Part shown: positions 7,400 to 13,800 of the stretch, piece by piece
How positions within the stretch are numbered: the first letter of the stretch is position 1
Layout: each line of letters opens with the position of its first letter
NCBI GenBank assembly: GCA_964538575.1
Contig: CAZIGG010000046.1
Span: 1 to 21,785, forward strand
Source: UBA2336 sp964538575
Lineage (GTDB): Bacteria > Bacteroidota > Bacteroidia > Cytophagales > Cyclobacteriaceae
DNA: 21,785 nucleotides
Direction: 5' to 3'
The notes under the pieces: generated by a model
The model's input: the letters and a program-made list of their open reading frames with translations, nothing else
Told to the model about the DNA's origin: nothing
Database searches by the model: none
Program-made: the position numbers and the translations under genes

Positions 7400-7909
7400 A
7401 TGCTGAACCCGGATAAAATTCTGCAAAAAGCCAAAACTTCTGCCTTCTACAGAACCATTTTAAATTGGTCGCTTGCGCGGACGATTCCTTTTAACAAGCC
7501 GCATGGGTTTAAAATTGTTGAACTTTCAGACTTTCGGATCAAAATTATGATCCCGTACAGGCGAAGCAATTTTAATCACATCCGCGGACTGCATGCCTGT
7601 TCGCTGGCTACCATCTCAGAATTTACCACCGGGTTCCTGCTGATCAGCAATCTCGATATGAAGAAATATCGTTTGATCATGCCGCGCCTTGAAATGGATT
7701 ATCACTACCAGGGAAAAATGGATTCGTTTGCCGAATTCACGATTTCAAAAACCTGGCTTGAAGAGAACATTATTAACCCGTTGAAAACCCAGGATGCAGT
7801 AGTGGTTCCGTGTGAAGTTAAAATTCATGATGCGCAGGGAAACCACCTGACAACAGGCAGGATTTATTGGCAGATTAAAGACTGGAGTAAGGTAAGAACC
7901 AAAACTTGA
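7400..7909 (+). CDS. DUF4442 protein, hotdog-fold thioesterase-like
   Basis: A 169-residue protein resembling the DUF4442 family, a branch of the hotdog-fold acyl-CoA thioesterase superfamily. The segment NFNHIRGLHACSLATISEF (about 55-73) matches the family's pattern of Asn, a central hotdog helix and a conserved Glu that serves in catalysis in related thioesterases. Later strands include MPRLEMDYHYQG and a C-terminal TTGRIYWQIKDW. A role in hydrolysing or binding an acyl thioester is plausible but the substrate is unknown. The TGA stop at 7907-7909 lies inside the palindromic operator of the toxin-antitoxin pair that follows, so its last codons and that operator are fused. It is the first gene of the 7.4-10.8 kb plus-strand array. 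Confidence 0.75.
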   Translation: MLNPDKILQKAKTSAFYRTILNWSLARTIPFNKPHGFKIVELSDFRIKIMIPYRRSNFNHIRGLHACSLATISEFTTGFLLISNLDMKKYRLIMPRLEMDYHYQGKMDSFAEFTISKTWLEENIINPLKTQDAVVVPCEVKIHDAQGNHLTTGRIYWQIKDWSKVRTKT

Positions 7910-7924
7910 CAAGTTGTCAAGTTT
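7902..7924. promoter_or_regulatory. Palindromic operator of the toxin-antitoxin pair
   Basis: Arms AAACTTGACAA (7902-7912) and TTGTCAAGTTT (7914-7924) are perfect 11-base reverse complements around a central G at 7913. The palindrome overlaps the DUF4442 stop codon and spans the -33 box plus most of the spacer of the antitoxin promoter. An antitoxin or toxin-antitoxin complex bound here would block RNA polymerase, which is the standard autoregulation of type II modules. Confidence 0.8.
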
Positions 7925-7936
7925 GTGGTATTTTTG
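7905..7936 (+). promoter_or_regulatory. Bacteroidota-type promoter of the antitoxin-toxin pair
   Basis: CTTG at 7905-7908 (one mismatch to TTTG) and TATTTTTG at 7929-7936 (exact TAnnTTTG) are separated by 20 bases. The predicted start falls at about 7940-7942, on or next to the antitoxin ATG, so the mRNA would be leaderless or nearly so. TTGACA at 7906-7911 resembles a sigma-70 -35 box but is accounted for by the palindrome. Confidence 0.6.
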
Positions 7937-7941
7937 GTATT

Positions 7942-8178
7942 ATGAAAACAGTTACGGTAGGGGAGTTTAAGGCTAAAATGTCATCGTTCATAGAAAGGAT
8001 ATTAAAAGGAGAAGAATTTATCGTTTCCTACGGACGGAAGAAGAATAAAATTTTTAAAGTCAGCCCTGTTGTTAGCGATAAACCTTTTAAAAGAAAGCTT
8101 GGTCCATTAAAAGGAAAAGCCACGGCAACGTTTAGTGACGATTGGGAAATGACGGATGAAGAACTTTTGAATTTATGA
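7942..8178 (+). CDS. Type II antitoxin, Phd/YefM-like
   Basis: Small protein of 78 residues. The N-terminus (MKTVTVGEFKAKMSSFIERILKG) is the typical Phd/YefM DNA-binding fold. A strand with IVSYGRKKNKIFKVSPV follows, then a flexible charged tail with LGPLKGKA and a DDWEMTDEELL end, like antitoxins that wrap PIN toxins. I prefer the ATG at 7942 to the upstream TTG at 7906: it gives the canonical N-terminus, and the TTG would lie inside the operator and the upstream stop codon. The toxin gene overlaps the stop by four bases (ATGA). The protein should neutralise the toxin and, by binding the palindrome at 7902-7924, repress its own promoter. The assignment to this antitoxin class is strong; the partner is the PIN protein. 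Confidence 0.87.
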   Translation: MKTVTVGEFKAKMSSFIERILKGEEFIVSYGRKKNKIFKVSPVVSDKPFKRKLGPLKGKATATFSDDWEMTDEELLNL

Positions 8179-8570
8179 AGTATCTTTTGGATACGCATGT
8201 TTTTGTATGGATGTTAATTTACCCGGAGAAACTTTCAGCAAAAAGCGCTTCAATCATTATCCATTCGAAGGACGTAAGCATAAGTTCAGTTTCACTTTGG
8301 GAGATTGCCATTAAATACAAATTAGGCAAATTGAACCTGAAGGATACAACACCTGATGACCTCCTGGCAAAGGCTGAGGAAATGGAGATTCAGGTATTGC
8401 CTTTAAAGGGACAAGAGGCTGCAAGTTCGTTTAGACTAACCCCTACTAAACATAAAGATGCATTCGACAGAATGATTGTGTGGCAATCAATCAGAAATAA
8501 TATGATGCTTGTATCGAAAGATGACAGGTTAAAAGAATTTATGCAGAGCGGTCTTCAACTAATCTGGTAA
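8175..8570 (+). CDS. PIN-domain toxin ribonuclease (VapC-like)
   Basis: PIN-domain protein of 131 residues, the normal length for a VapC-like toxin. Acidic metal-binding residues expected in the active site are present: D6 in YLLDTHVFVW, E43 in SLWEIAIK, D95 and D98 in HKDAFDRM, with D116/D117 in LVSKDDRL near the end. The family are Mg2+-dependent endoribonucleases that cut tRNA, rRNA or mRNA and stop growth unless bound by antitoxin. The ATG overlaps the antitoxin stop in ATGA, indicating translational coupling. The stop is only 3 bases before the Mpo1-like gene, so toxin transcription probably continues into the following genes. All key residues are intact, so the toxin is predicted to be active. 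Confidence 0.9.
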   Translation: MKYLLDTHVFVWMLIYPEKLSAKSASIIIHSKDVSISSVSLWEIAIKYKLGKLNLKDTTPDDLLAKAEEMEIQVLPLKGQEAASSFRLTPTKHKDAFDRMIVWQSIRNNMMLVSKDDRLKEFMQSGLQLIW

Positions 8571-8573
8571 ACG

Positions 8574-9050
8574 ATGAAAAAAATTGATGCACTTTTTCTG
8601 GAGTATGGTGAAAGTCACCAGCACTCAACCAACAAGGCTATCCATTGGATTTGTGTTCCGCTGATTTTTTTCAGCATGGTTGGATTGGTTGCTTCGATCC
8701 CGGCCGGGCCGTTGCAACGCCTGATGGAGGGCAGTCCGTATGCAAACTGGGCAACAGTGTCACTGGTATTGATTATTATTTATTATGTGTCGCTTTCGAT
8801 TCCGCTGGCCATTGGAATGATGCTGTTCGGAGTGCTTTGCCTGTTTTTGACAAACCTGATTGTTCAGTTAAATTTTGCTCCGTTATGGCTGGTGAGCGTA
8901 ATCATTTTTGTTGTCGCCTGGATCGGTCAGTTTTATGGTCATAAAGTGGAGGGCAAAAAACCTTCTTTCCTGAAAGACATTCAGTTCCTGATGATAGGCC
9001 CCGCCTGGCTGATGCATTTTATCTATAAAAAAGCCGGGATCCCGTATTAA
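8574..9050 (+). CDS. Mpo1-like (DUF962) membrane protein, possible 2-hydroxy fatty acid dioxygenase
   Basis: Integral membrane protein of 158 residues with about four hydrophobic segments. The family motifs are visible: an N-terminal Tyr/His segment (YGESHQHSTNKAIHWICVP with H15, H17 and H24) and QFYGHKVEGKKPSFLKD with H123. In yeast, Mpo1 is an Fe2+-dependent dioxygenase that shortens 2-hydroxy fatty acids during phytosphingosine breakdown, and these histidines would bind the iron. Many Bacteroidota make sphingolipids and hydroxy fatty acids, so a related lipid role is plausible here, but it is inference. The ATG lies 3 bases after the toxin stop, and the next gene starts 2 bases after its own stop, so it sits inside a tightly packed transcript. 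Confidence 0.82.
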   Translation: MKKIDALFLEYGESHQHSTNKAIHWICVPLIFFSMVGLVASIPAGPLQRLMEGSPYANWATVSLVLIIIYYVSLSIPLAIGMMLFGVLCLFLTNLIVQLNFAPLWLVSVIIFVVAWIGQFYGHKVEGKKPSFLKDIQFLMIGPAWLMHFIYKKAGIPY

Positions 9051-9052
9051 TT

Positions 9053-9982
9053 GTGCCGTTCTCATTTCACGAAGGATTGCCGGAAAAATCAGCGCTAAAC
9101 GTTGATGCGGGAATTTTTCATGATCCCCGCCATTTAAAACTTCAGGCTCATTCGGGGTGGCATTCTTTTTATATCCGGCACCATGAACACGTTGAAGGTG
9201 TACTTCATGTTCACCTGAAAGGGGATGAAGCAGTAAGCCCGTACCGGAGCCCGTTTGGATCGTACCTGTTTTCGGATGCCGTAACCGAAACAGTATTGAC
9301 TGATTTTGTTATGTATTGTGAAAAACAGCTAACCGGTAAAAACGCAAAATCCATCGTTCTTAAAAATCAACCCGGGATATATTCAACTGAAAAAAATAAA
9401 CGATTGCTGAATGTATTGCGTAAACTCAACTGCACAATAACCAAGGAAGAAACCAGTGCGGTGATTTCTGTAAGCAGCCAGGCATTCGAATCGGGCCTCC
9501 ATAGATCAGAGAAGAAAAGATTACGCAAGTGCCGTGAAAAAGCACTGACCTTTGAGATTATGCCGCCTGAGCAGCTCCAAAAAATTTATGTTTTCCTGGA
9601 AGCCTGCCGCGAAGAAAAGGGTTACTCGCTGAGCATGTCGTTTGAGGAAATGAAAAAACTGGCAACTGCCTTTCCGGAACGGGTTATGCTAACCGCGGTG
9701 ATTGATAACAACAAGATCGTGGCCGCGAACATATCCATTCGTGTGTATGAGCATGTGTTATACAATTTTTATCACGATCATGCGGGTGAATATGATCTGC
9801 TCAGCCCGGTGGTATTGTTAAACGAAGGACTTTACCTTTTTTGCCAGAAGGAAAGAATTCAATTTCTGGACCTGGGTACTTCCGACATTGACGGTGAACT
9901 CAATGAGTCCCTGCTGAATTTCAAGCTTAACCTGGGCGCAAAAACTTCACGCAAGCTTACCTTTACTAAAACGCTCGTTTGA
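9053..9982 (+). CDS. FemAB/GNAT-like acyltransferase
   Basis: A 309-residue protein resembling the GNAT acetyltransferase type 6/FemAB-like family. The second half carries the recognisable part: SEKKRLRKCREK (about 150-162), a helix EQLQKIYVFLEACREEKGY, VMLTAVIDNNKIVAANISIRVYEHVLYNFYHDH, and a C-terminal FLDLGTSDIDGELNESLLNFKLNLGA. These segments resemble enzymes that transfer amino-acyl or acyl groups to peptidoglycan precursors or surface glycans. The start is a GTG at 9053, two bases after the upstream stop; no ATG occurs nearby in frame. The stop TGA overlaps the next ATG by one base (TGATG), coupling it to a glycosyltransferase. A surface-glycan modification role is inferred from this pairing. 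Confidence 0.7.
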   Translation: MPFSFHEGLPEKSALNVDAGIFHDPRHLKLQAHSGWHSFYIRHHEHVEGVLHVHLKGDEAVSPYRSPFGSYLFSDAVTETVLTDFVMYCEKQLTGKNAKSIVLKNQPGIYSTEKNKRLLNVLRKLNCTITKEETSAVISVSSQAFESGLHRSEKKRLRKCREKALTFEIMPPEQLQKIYVFLEACREEKGYSLSMSFEEMKKLATAFPERVMLTAVIDNNKIVAANISIRVYEHVLYNFYHDHAGEYDLLSPVVLLNEGLYLFCQKERIQFLDLGTSDIDGELNESLLNFKLNLGAKTSRKLTFTKTLV

Positions 9983-10845
9983 TGGAAATGCCGCTGGTAA
10001 GTGTTGTTTGCCTGTGCTATAACCAGGAACGCTTTGTGGAGGAGGCTATTCAGTCGGTTTTGAATCAGTCGTATCCAAACATTCAGTTGATTGTTGTGGA
10101 TGACGCGAGCACCGACAACAGCACGAACGTAATTAAGTTGGTTATCAATTCGCATCCCGGTATTCAATTCCTGGCTTTAACGGAAAATCTCGGCAACTGT
10201 AAGGCTTTTAACCGGGGGCTGGCCCTGACAAAAGGTTCATTTATTATTGATCTGGCAGCGGATGATGTGCTTCTTCCGAACCGGATTGAAAAAGGCGTTC
10301 AGGTTCTTTTAGAGAAAGGACAAACGTATGGTGTGCATTTTTCAGATGCAGAAGTGACGGATGAATACGGTGCGCATCTGTACAACCATTCCGAACGCTT
10401 CCCGCACCAAACCATCCCGGAGGGAAATGTTTATACGGAAATAATCAGGCGGTATTTTATTTGCCCGCCCACGGTAATGTTCACCCGGCAGGTTGCCGAT
10501 GTTTTGGGTGGTTACGATGAAACACTTTCGTATGAGGACTTTGATTTCTGGGTTCGTTCATCCCGTGCATTTAACTATTCGTATTCACCCGAAGTGTTGG
10601 TTAAACAGAGAGTTTTCAAAAACACATTAAGCGAAAAGCAGTTTAAACGCTTCAATAAACATTCGGATACAACCTATAAGGTTTGTGAGAAGATACTACG
10701 ACTGAACAATAGCCGGGAAGATCAGCAAGCCCTCCGGAATCGCATTCTCTACGAGATCAAATTAAATTTGAGGCTACTCAATATTGGAGTAGCACTTAAA
10801 TTTTTCTTCTTACTGATCCGCAACGGACGAAAGAAGTATGCCTGA
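9982..10845 (+). CDS. Family 2 glycosyltransferase
   Basis: GT-A fold glycosyltransferase of 287 residues. It opens with the GT2 pattern VSVVCLCYNQERFVEEAIQS, followed by LIVVDDASTDNS (D40, D41, D45) for nucleotide-sugar binding. The metal-binding DxD region is LAADDV (D94, D95). A later YEDFDFWVRSSR (around 180) is the usual acceptor/base region. It transfers a sugar from a nucleotide donor to a glycan acceptor on the cytoplasmic side. I chose the ATG at 9982, which overlaps the upstream TGA, rather than the TTG three bases earlier. It ends directly against rsgA on the other strand with no base between the stop codons. The donor and acceptor sugars cannot be read from the sequence. Confidence 0.9.
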   Translation: MEMPLVSVVCLCYNQERFVEEAIQSVLNQSYPNIQLIVVDDASTDNSTNVIKLVINSHPGIQFLALTENLGNCKAFNRGLALTKGSFIIDLAADDVLLPNRIEKGVQVLLEKGQTYGVHFSDAEVTDEYGAHLYNHSERFPHQTIPEGNVYTEIIRRYFICPPTVMFTRQVADVLGGYDETLSYEDFDFWVRSSRAFNYSYSPEVLVKQRVFKNTLSEKQFKRFNKHSDTTYKVCEKILRLNNSREDQQALRNRILYEIKLNLRLLNIGVALKFFFLLIRNGRKKYA

Positions 10846-11751
10846 TTATTTCCGGTTGTCTTCACCCATCACCATGCTGTAATAGCTTGCATACCGGCTC
10901 CCGGCAATTTCGCCTGAATTAACAGCATCGATCACGGCACACCTTGGCTCAGTTAAGTGAAGGCAGCGGGCTCCGAACCTGCAATTCAGCCGGACATCCC
11001 GCATTTCAGGAAAATAGTCTGATAATTCTTCGCGCGACATGTCGATCAGGCCAAACTCTTTAATACCCGGTGTGTCAATGATGAACGTTTTATCATTCAG
11101 CCGGAACATTTCAGCGAATGTGGTTGTGTGGGTTCCTTTTTCGGAGTAGTCCGAGATCTCGCTGGTTTTCTGCTGTACTTCCGGAGAGAGCTTATTCAGC
11201 AACGTTGATTTGCCAACACCTGAATGCCCGGAAAGCAACGTAACCTTACCCTCCAGCGTTTCACGAACTTTCTCCTGCGTTTCGTTCAACGCAGAAGTTT
11301 CGATACAGGTCACCCCGATCTTTTCGTACGTGCGGATGAGGGATTGCTGTTCGTTGAGTGATTTTTCATCCAGCAGATCTTTTTTATTGAATACGATTAC
11401 CTGCGGAATCCGGAATGATTCAGCCGCCACGAGAAAACGGTCAATAAACCCGACTGAAGTTCGGGGTAGTTTGAGGGTTGCAACCACCATGGCCTGATCA
11501 ATGTTCGATGCGATGACATGCGCCTGGTGTGCTTTTTTTACGGACTGCCGGACCATGTAGTTTTCACGATCAAGGATTTCGGTAATGGTTCCTTCCGTAT
11601 CCATCTCCACCCGGTCACCCACCGCAATAGGGTTAGTTTCTTTAATATCGTCCAGCCGAAATTTTCCGCGAATGCGTGCGGGGATTACCGTGCCGTCTTC
11701 CGCAAGCACGTCATACCAAGAGCCCGTGGAGCGCATGACAAGTCCTTTCAT
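10846..11751 (-). CDS. rsgA: Ribosome small subunit-dependent GTPase A
   Basis: Circularly permuted GTPase that helps mature the 30S ribosomal subunit. It has 301 residues, the normal length. An N-terminal OB domain (about 1-70) is followed by the GTPase in permuted order: G4 NKKD at 122-125, G5 TSAL, the P-loop GHSGVGKST at 175-183 and G3 DTPG at 226-229. The C-terminal zinc-binding knuckle has C257, C263, H265 and C271. The spacing between the first two cysteines is five residues rather than the four I expect for RsgA. It is flanked on both sides by glycan-synthesis genes but is a housekeeping gene. Stop codons abut those of the convergent glycosyltransferase. Confidence 0.96.
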   Translation of the reverse strand: MKGLVMRSTGSWYDVLAEDGTVIPARIRGKFRLDDIKETNPIAVGDRVEMDTEGTITEILDRENYMVRQSVKKAHQAHVIASNIDQAMVVATLKLPRTSVGFIDRFLVAAESFRIPQVIVFNKKDLLDEKSLNEQQSLIRTYEKIGVTCIETSALNETQEKVRETLEGKVTLLSGHSGVGKSTLLNKLSPEVQQKTSEISDYSEKGTHTTTFAEMFRLNDKTFIIDTPGIKEFGLIDMSREELSDYFPEMRDVRLNCRFGARCLHLTEPRCAVIDAVNSGEIAGSRYASYYSMVMGEDNRK

Positions 11752-11888
11752 GTGCTAATATTACGGATTACCGATAATATTTCGGATCAGGTTACAGATG
11801 GTGATTGAAATTTCCAATACAATTTGGGTTTTAAGAGTGAGCATTAACCTGGAATTAGAAGTATTTAGGGTCTGCAGGGTGGCCAATA

Positions 11889-11918
11889 TGTGTGTGTGGA
11901 TAAAAAGCTATATTTTTG
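11889..11918 (+). promoter_or_regulatory. Putative promoter of the first Stealth gene
   Basis: TATTTTTG at 11911-11918 matches TAnnTTTG exactly; TGTG at 11889-11892 is a weak -33 candidate with an 18-base spacer. The ATG at 11969 would follow a leader of about 45 bases. The rest of the 217-base gap (11752-11968) shows no gene or strong hairpin. Confidence 0.4.
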
Positions 11919-11968
11919 TAATTCACGGCAAATCTGTTTGACCTTAATTTACCCCACGCCCGCAGAAT

Positions 11969-12907
11969 ATGAGCTCTTTTGATATCGATTTAGTCTACCT
12001 GTGGGTGGACGGTAATGATCCAGAATGGAAAAAAAAGAAACAGGTGCTTACGGGTTCCCGTGTCGGGTACTCAGAAGCAGAGACGGAAGGACGTTATGCA
12101 AATAACGATGAGCTTAAATATTCGCTGCGGTCGGCTGAAATGTATGCCCCGTGGATTCGGCAGATTTTTATCGTTACCGATAACCAGGTACCTCAATGGT
12201 TAGACACCCGGAACCCGAAAGTAAAAATAATCGACCATAAGGATATTTTTCCACCGGAGATTTTGCCGTCCTTTAACTCCAGTGTGATCGAATATTACCT
12301 GTACAAAATACCCGGGCTGTCGGAACATTTCCTGTTTGCCAATGATGATATGTTTTTTAACGCCCCGGTAGCGCCCGACTTCTTTTTTGCCGCAGATGGT
12401 TATCCGTTTGTAAGATTAAAAAAGAAAATACTGGGCAAAGCGCACCATATGCTGAAGGCGAAGCTTGCGAAACTCGGCCAGTACAGGCAGATGCTAGTAG
12501 ATTCAATGCTTCTGGTTGAAAAGAAGTTTGGAATTTTCTATTCGGGTGTACCCCATCATAATATCGATGCCTTCCGTAAGTCGGATTACAAAAAAGCTGT
12601 GGAGGAGGTTTTTCATGAAGAGGTGGAGAGGTCAAAAATGAATAGAACGCGAAAGTATGGCGATCTTCACAGGTCTGCTTTTGCGTATTACATGCTGGCC
12701 ATTGGACATGGACACATAAAGTATATTGGCAGGACTGAGGCTCTCAGGATACTCATTTACAAACACGATTTTACGAAGCGTCTGAGCCGTTATGCTCCAA
12801 TACTATTCTGTTTGAATGATGATCAGCACGTAACCAAAGAGGACAGGGAAAAAGTTAAGCCTTTTCTGGAAGGTCTTTACCCGGATAAATCGCCCTACGA
12901 AAAATAA
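11969..12907 (+). CDS. Stealth-family sugar-phosphate transferase
   Basis: A 312-residue protein with all four Stealth conserved regions. CR1 is IDLVYLWVDGNDPEW (6-20). CR2 runs from NNDELKYSLRS (45-55) through APWIRQIFIVTDNQVPQWL, KIIDHKDIFP, LPSFNSSVIE (99-108) and IPGLSEHFLFANDDMFF (114-130). CR3 is the VPHHNIDAFRKSDYKKAV region, and CR4 is FCLNDDQHVTKEDREKVK to PDKSPYEK at the C-terminus. Stealth proteins transfer hexose-1-phosphate to build phosphodiester-linked capsule or exopolysaccharide, and are related to the animal GlcNAc-1-phosphotransferase GNPTAB. The conserved acidic residues of CR1 and CR2 are all present. The 3' end is 3 bases from a convergent glycosyltransferase that sits in an operon with a second Stealth gene. 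Confidence 0.92.
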   Translation: MSSFDIDLVYLWVDGNDPEWKKKKQVLTGSRVGYSEAETEGRYANNDELKYSLRSAEMYAPWIRQIFIVTDNQVPQWLDTRNPKVKIIDHKDIFPPEILPSFNSSVIEYYLYKIPGLSEHFLFANDDMFFNAPVAPDFFFAADGYPFVRLKKKILGKAHHMLKAKLAKLGQYRQMLVDSMLLVEKKFGIFYSGVPHHNIDAFRKSDYKKAVEEVFHEEVERSKMNRTRKYGDLHRSAFAYYMLAIGHGHIKYIGRTEALRILIYKHDFTKRLSRYAPILFCLNDDQHVTKEDREKVKPFLEGLYPDKSPYEK

Positions 12908-12910
12908 TTC

Positions 12911-13783
12911 TTATATGTTATTTGATTTTTTTCGCTGGAGAAAGTACATGCCAATAAAATACCACTTAACGCGCCCTGTATAATAAACGTTTTTCTTAAA
13001 AATAGGGAGCCCAAGAAAGGTATACCGAAATGTCACGTATCGTGGAGTGCAGAATTTCTTGATCTGGTATTGCCGGACGAAATTCTCACAGTAGGCATCA
13101 GCCAGTTTTGAATCTTGCTCTCTTTGCTTTACTTTTTGCTTTGTCGAGGAAGTTCGGAGAGAATTTTCACGTTCCCTATAGTAGTATAGTGTGCCCGGAG
13201 CTGTTACAATTTTGTTTGAGAAGTAAACTGCCTCCATGGCGAAAACTGTATCCTGAGAGTTTCTTAGTTGCTGGTCGAATATGAGCTTTCTGTCTTTTAG
13301 AAAAGAGGCCTTAAACAAGTATTTCACAACCTGTCCCTGATGATAGACATTTGAAAATATGAGTTTATCTTCTGGGTTTATGTAGAGAAATTTTTCAGTA
13401 ATGATGGATGTAAAACCAGGTATTCGTTCATGAAGTAACCCGGAAAGTGCCATATCTGCATTCACCGGAATAATTGCATCCAGCATCTTTTCATAAAAAT
13501 TCAGGTTAATAAAATCATCCACATCCATAAAGTGCAGGTATTCACCTGAGGCGGCAGCCAACCCTGCATTACGGGCAGCCGATACGCCCTTATTTTGCTG
13601 CCGGAAAAGTTTTACCGGATACTGATTGGCTATTTCAGATGTGTTATCGGTTGAGCCGTCATCAATAACAATAATCTCGAGGTTTTTATAGGTTTGAGAA
13701 AGCATGTTCTCAATACACTGCTGTATGAATGAGGATGCATTAAAAGCCGGGATAATGACTGATATGGTAGGTCGTTTTTCCAT
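12911..13783 (-). CDS. Family 2 glycosyltransferase
   Basis: GT-A glycosyltransferase of 290 residues. The N-terminus ISVIIPAFNASSFIQQCIEN and IIVIDDGSTDNT (D41, D42, D46) are the classic GT2 nucleotide-sugar site. GVSAARNAGLAAASGEYL precedes the metal-binding motif MDVDD (D87, D89, D90). The C-terminal part (residues after about 200) is basic and ends in QRKKSNNI, so it may contact membrane or acceptor. It lies 17 bases downstream of the second Stealth gene on the same strand, so both are probably one transcript and act on the same glycan. By eye its sequence is more AT-rich than the neighbours, which could reflect transfer; I have not calculated it. Confidence 0.9.
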   Translation of the reverse strand: MEKRPTISVIIPAFNASSFIQQCIENMLSQTYKNLEIIVIDDGSTDNTSEIANQYPVKLFRQQNKGVSAARNAGLAAASGEYLHFMDVDDFINLNFYEKMLDAIIPVNADMALSGLLHERIPGFTSIITEKFLYINPEDKLIFSNVYHQGQVVKYLFKASFLKDRKLIFDQQLRNSQDTVFAMEAVYFSNKIVTAPGTLYYYRERENSLRTSSTKQKVKQREQDSKLADAYCENFVRQYQIKKFCTPRYVTFRYTFLGLPIFKKNVYYTGRVKWYFIGMYFLQRKKSNNI

Positions 13784-13800
13784 TCTGGTTATTCAATGAT

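Noticed and set aside
7906..7941. TTG-initiated extension of the antitoxin gene
   Set aside because: It would place the start in the operator and overlap the upstream stop; the ATG at 7942 gives the canonical Phd/YefM N-terminus.
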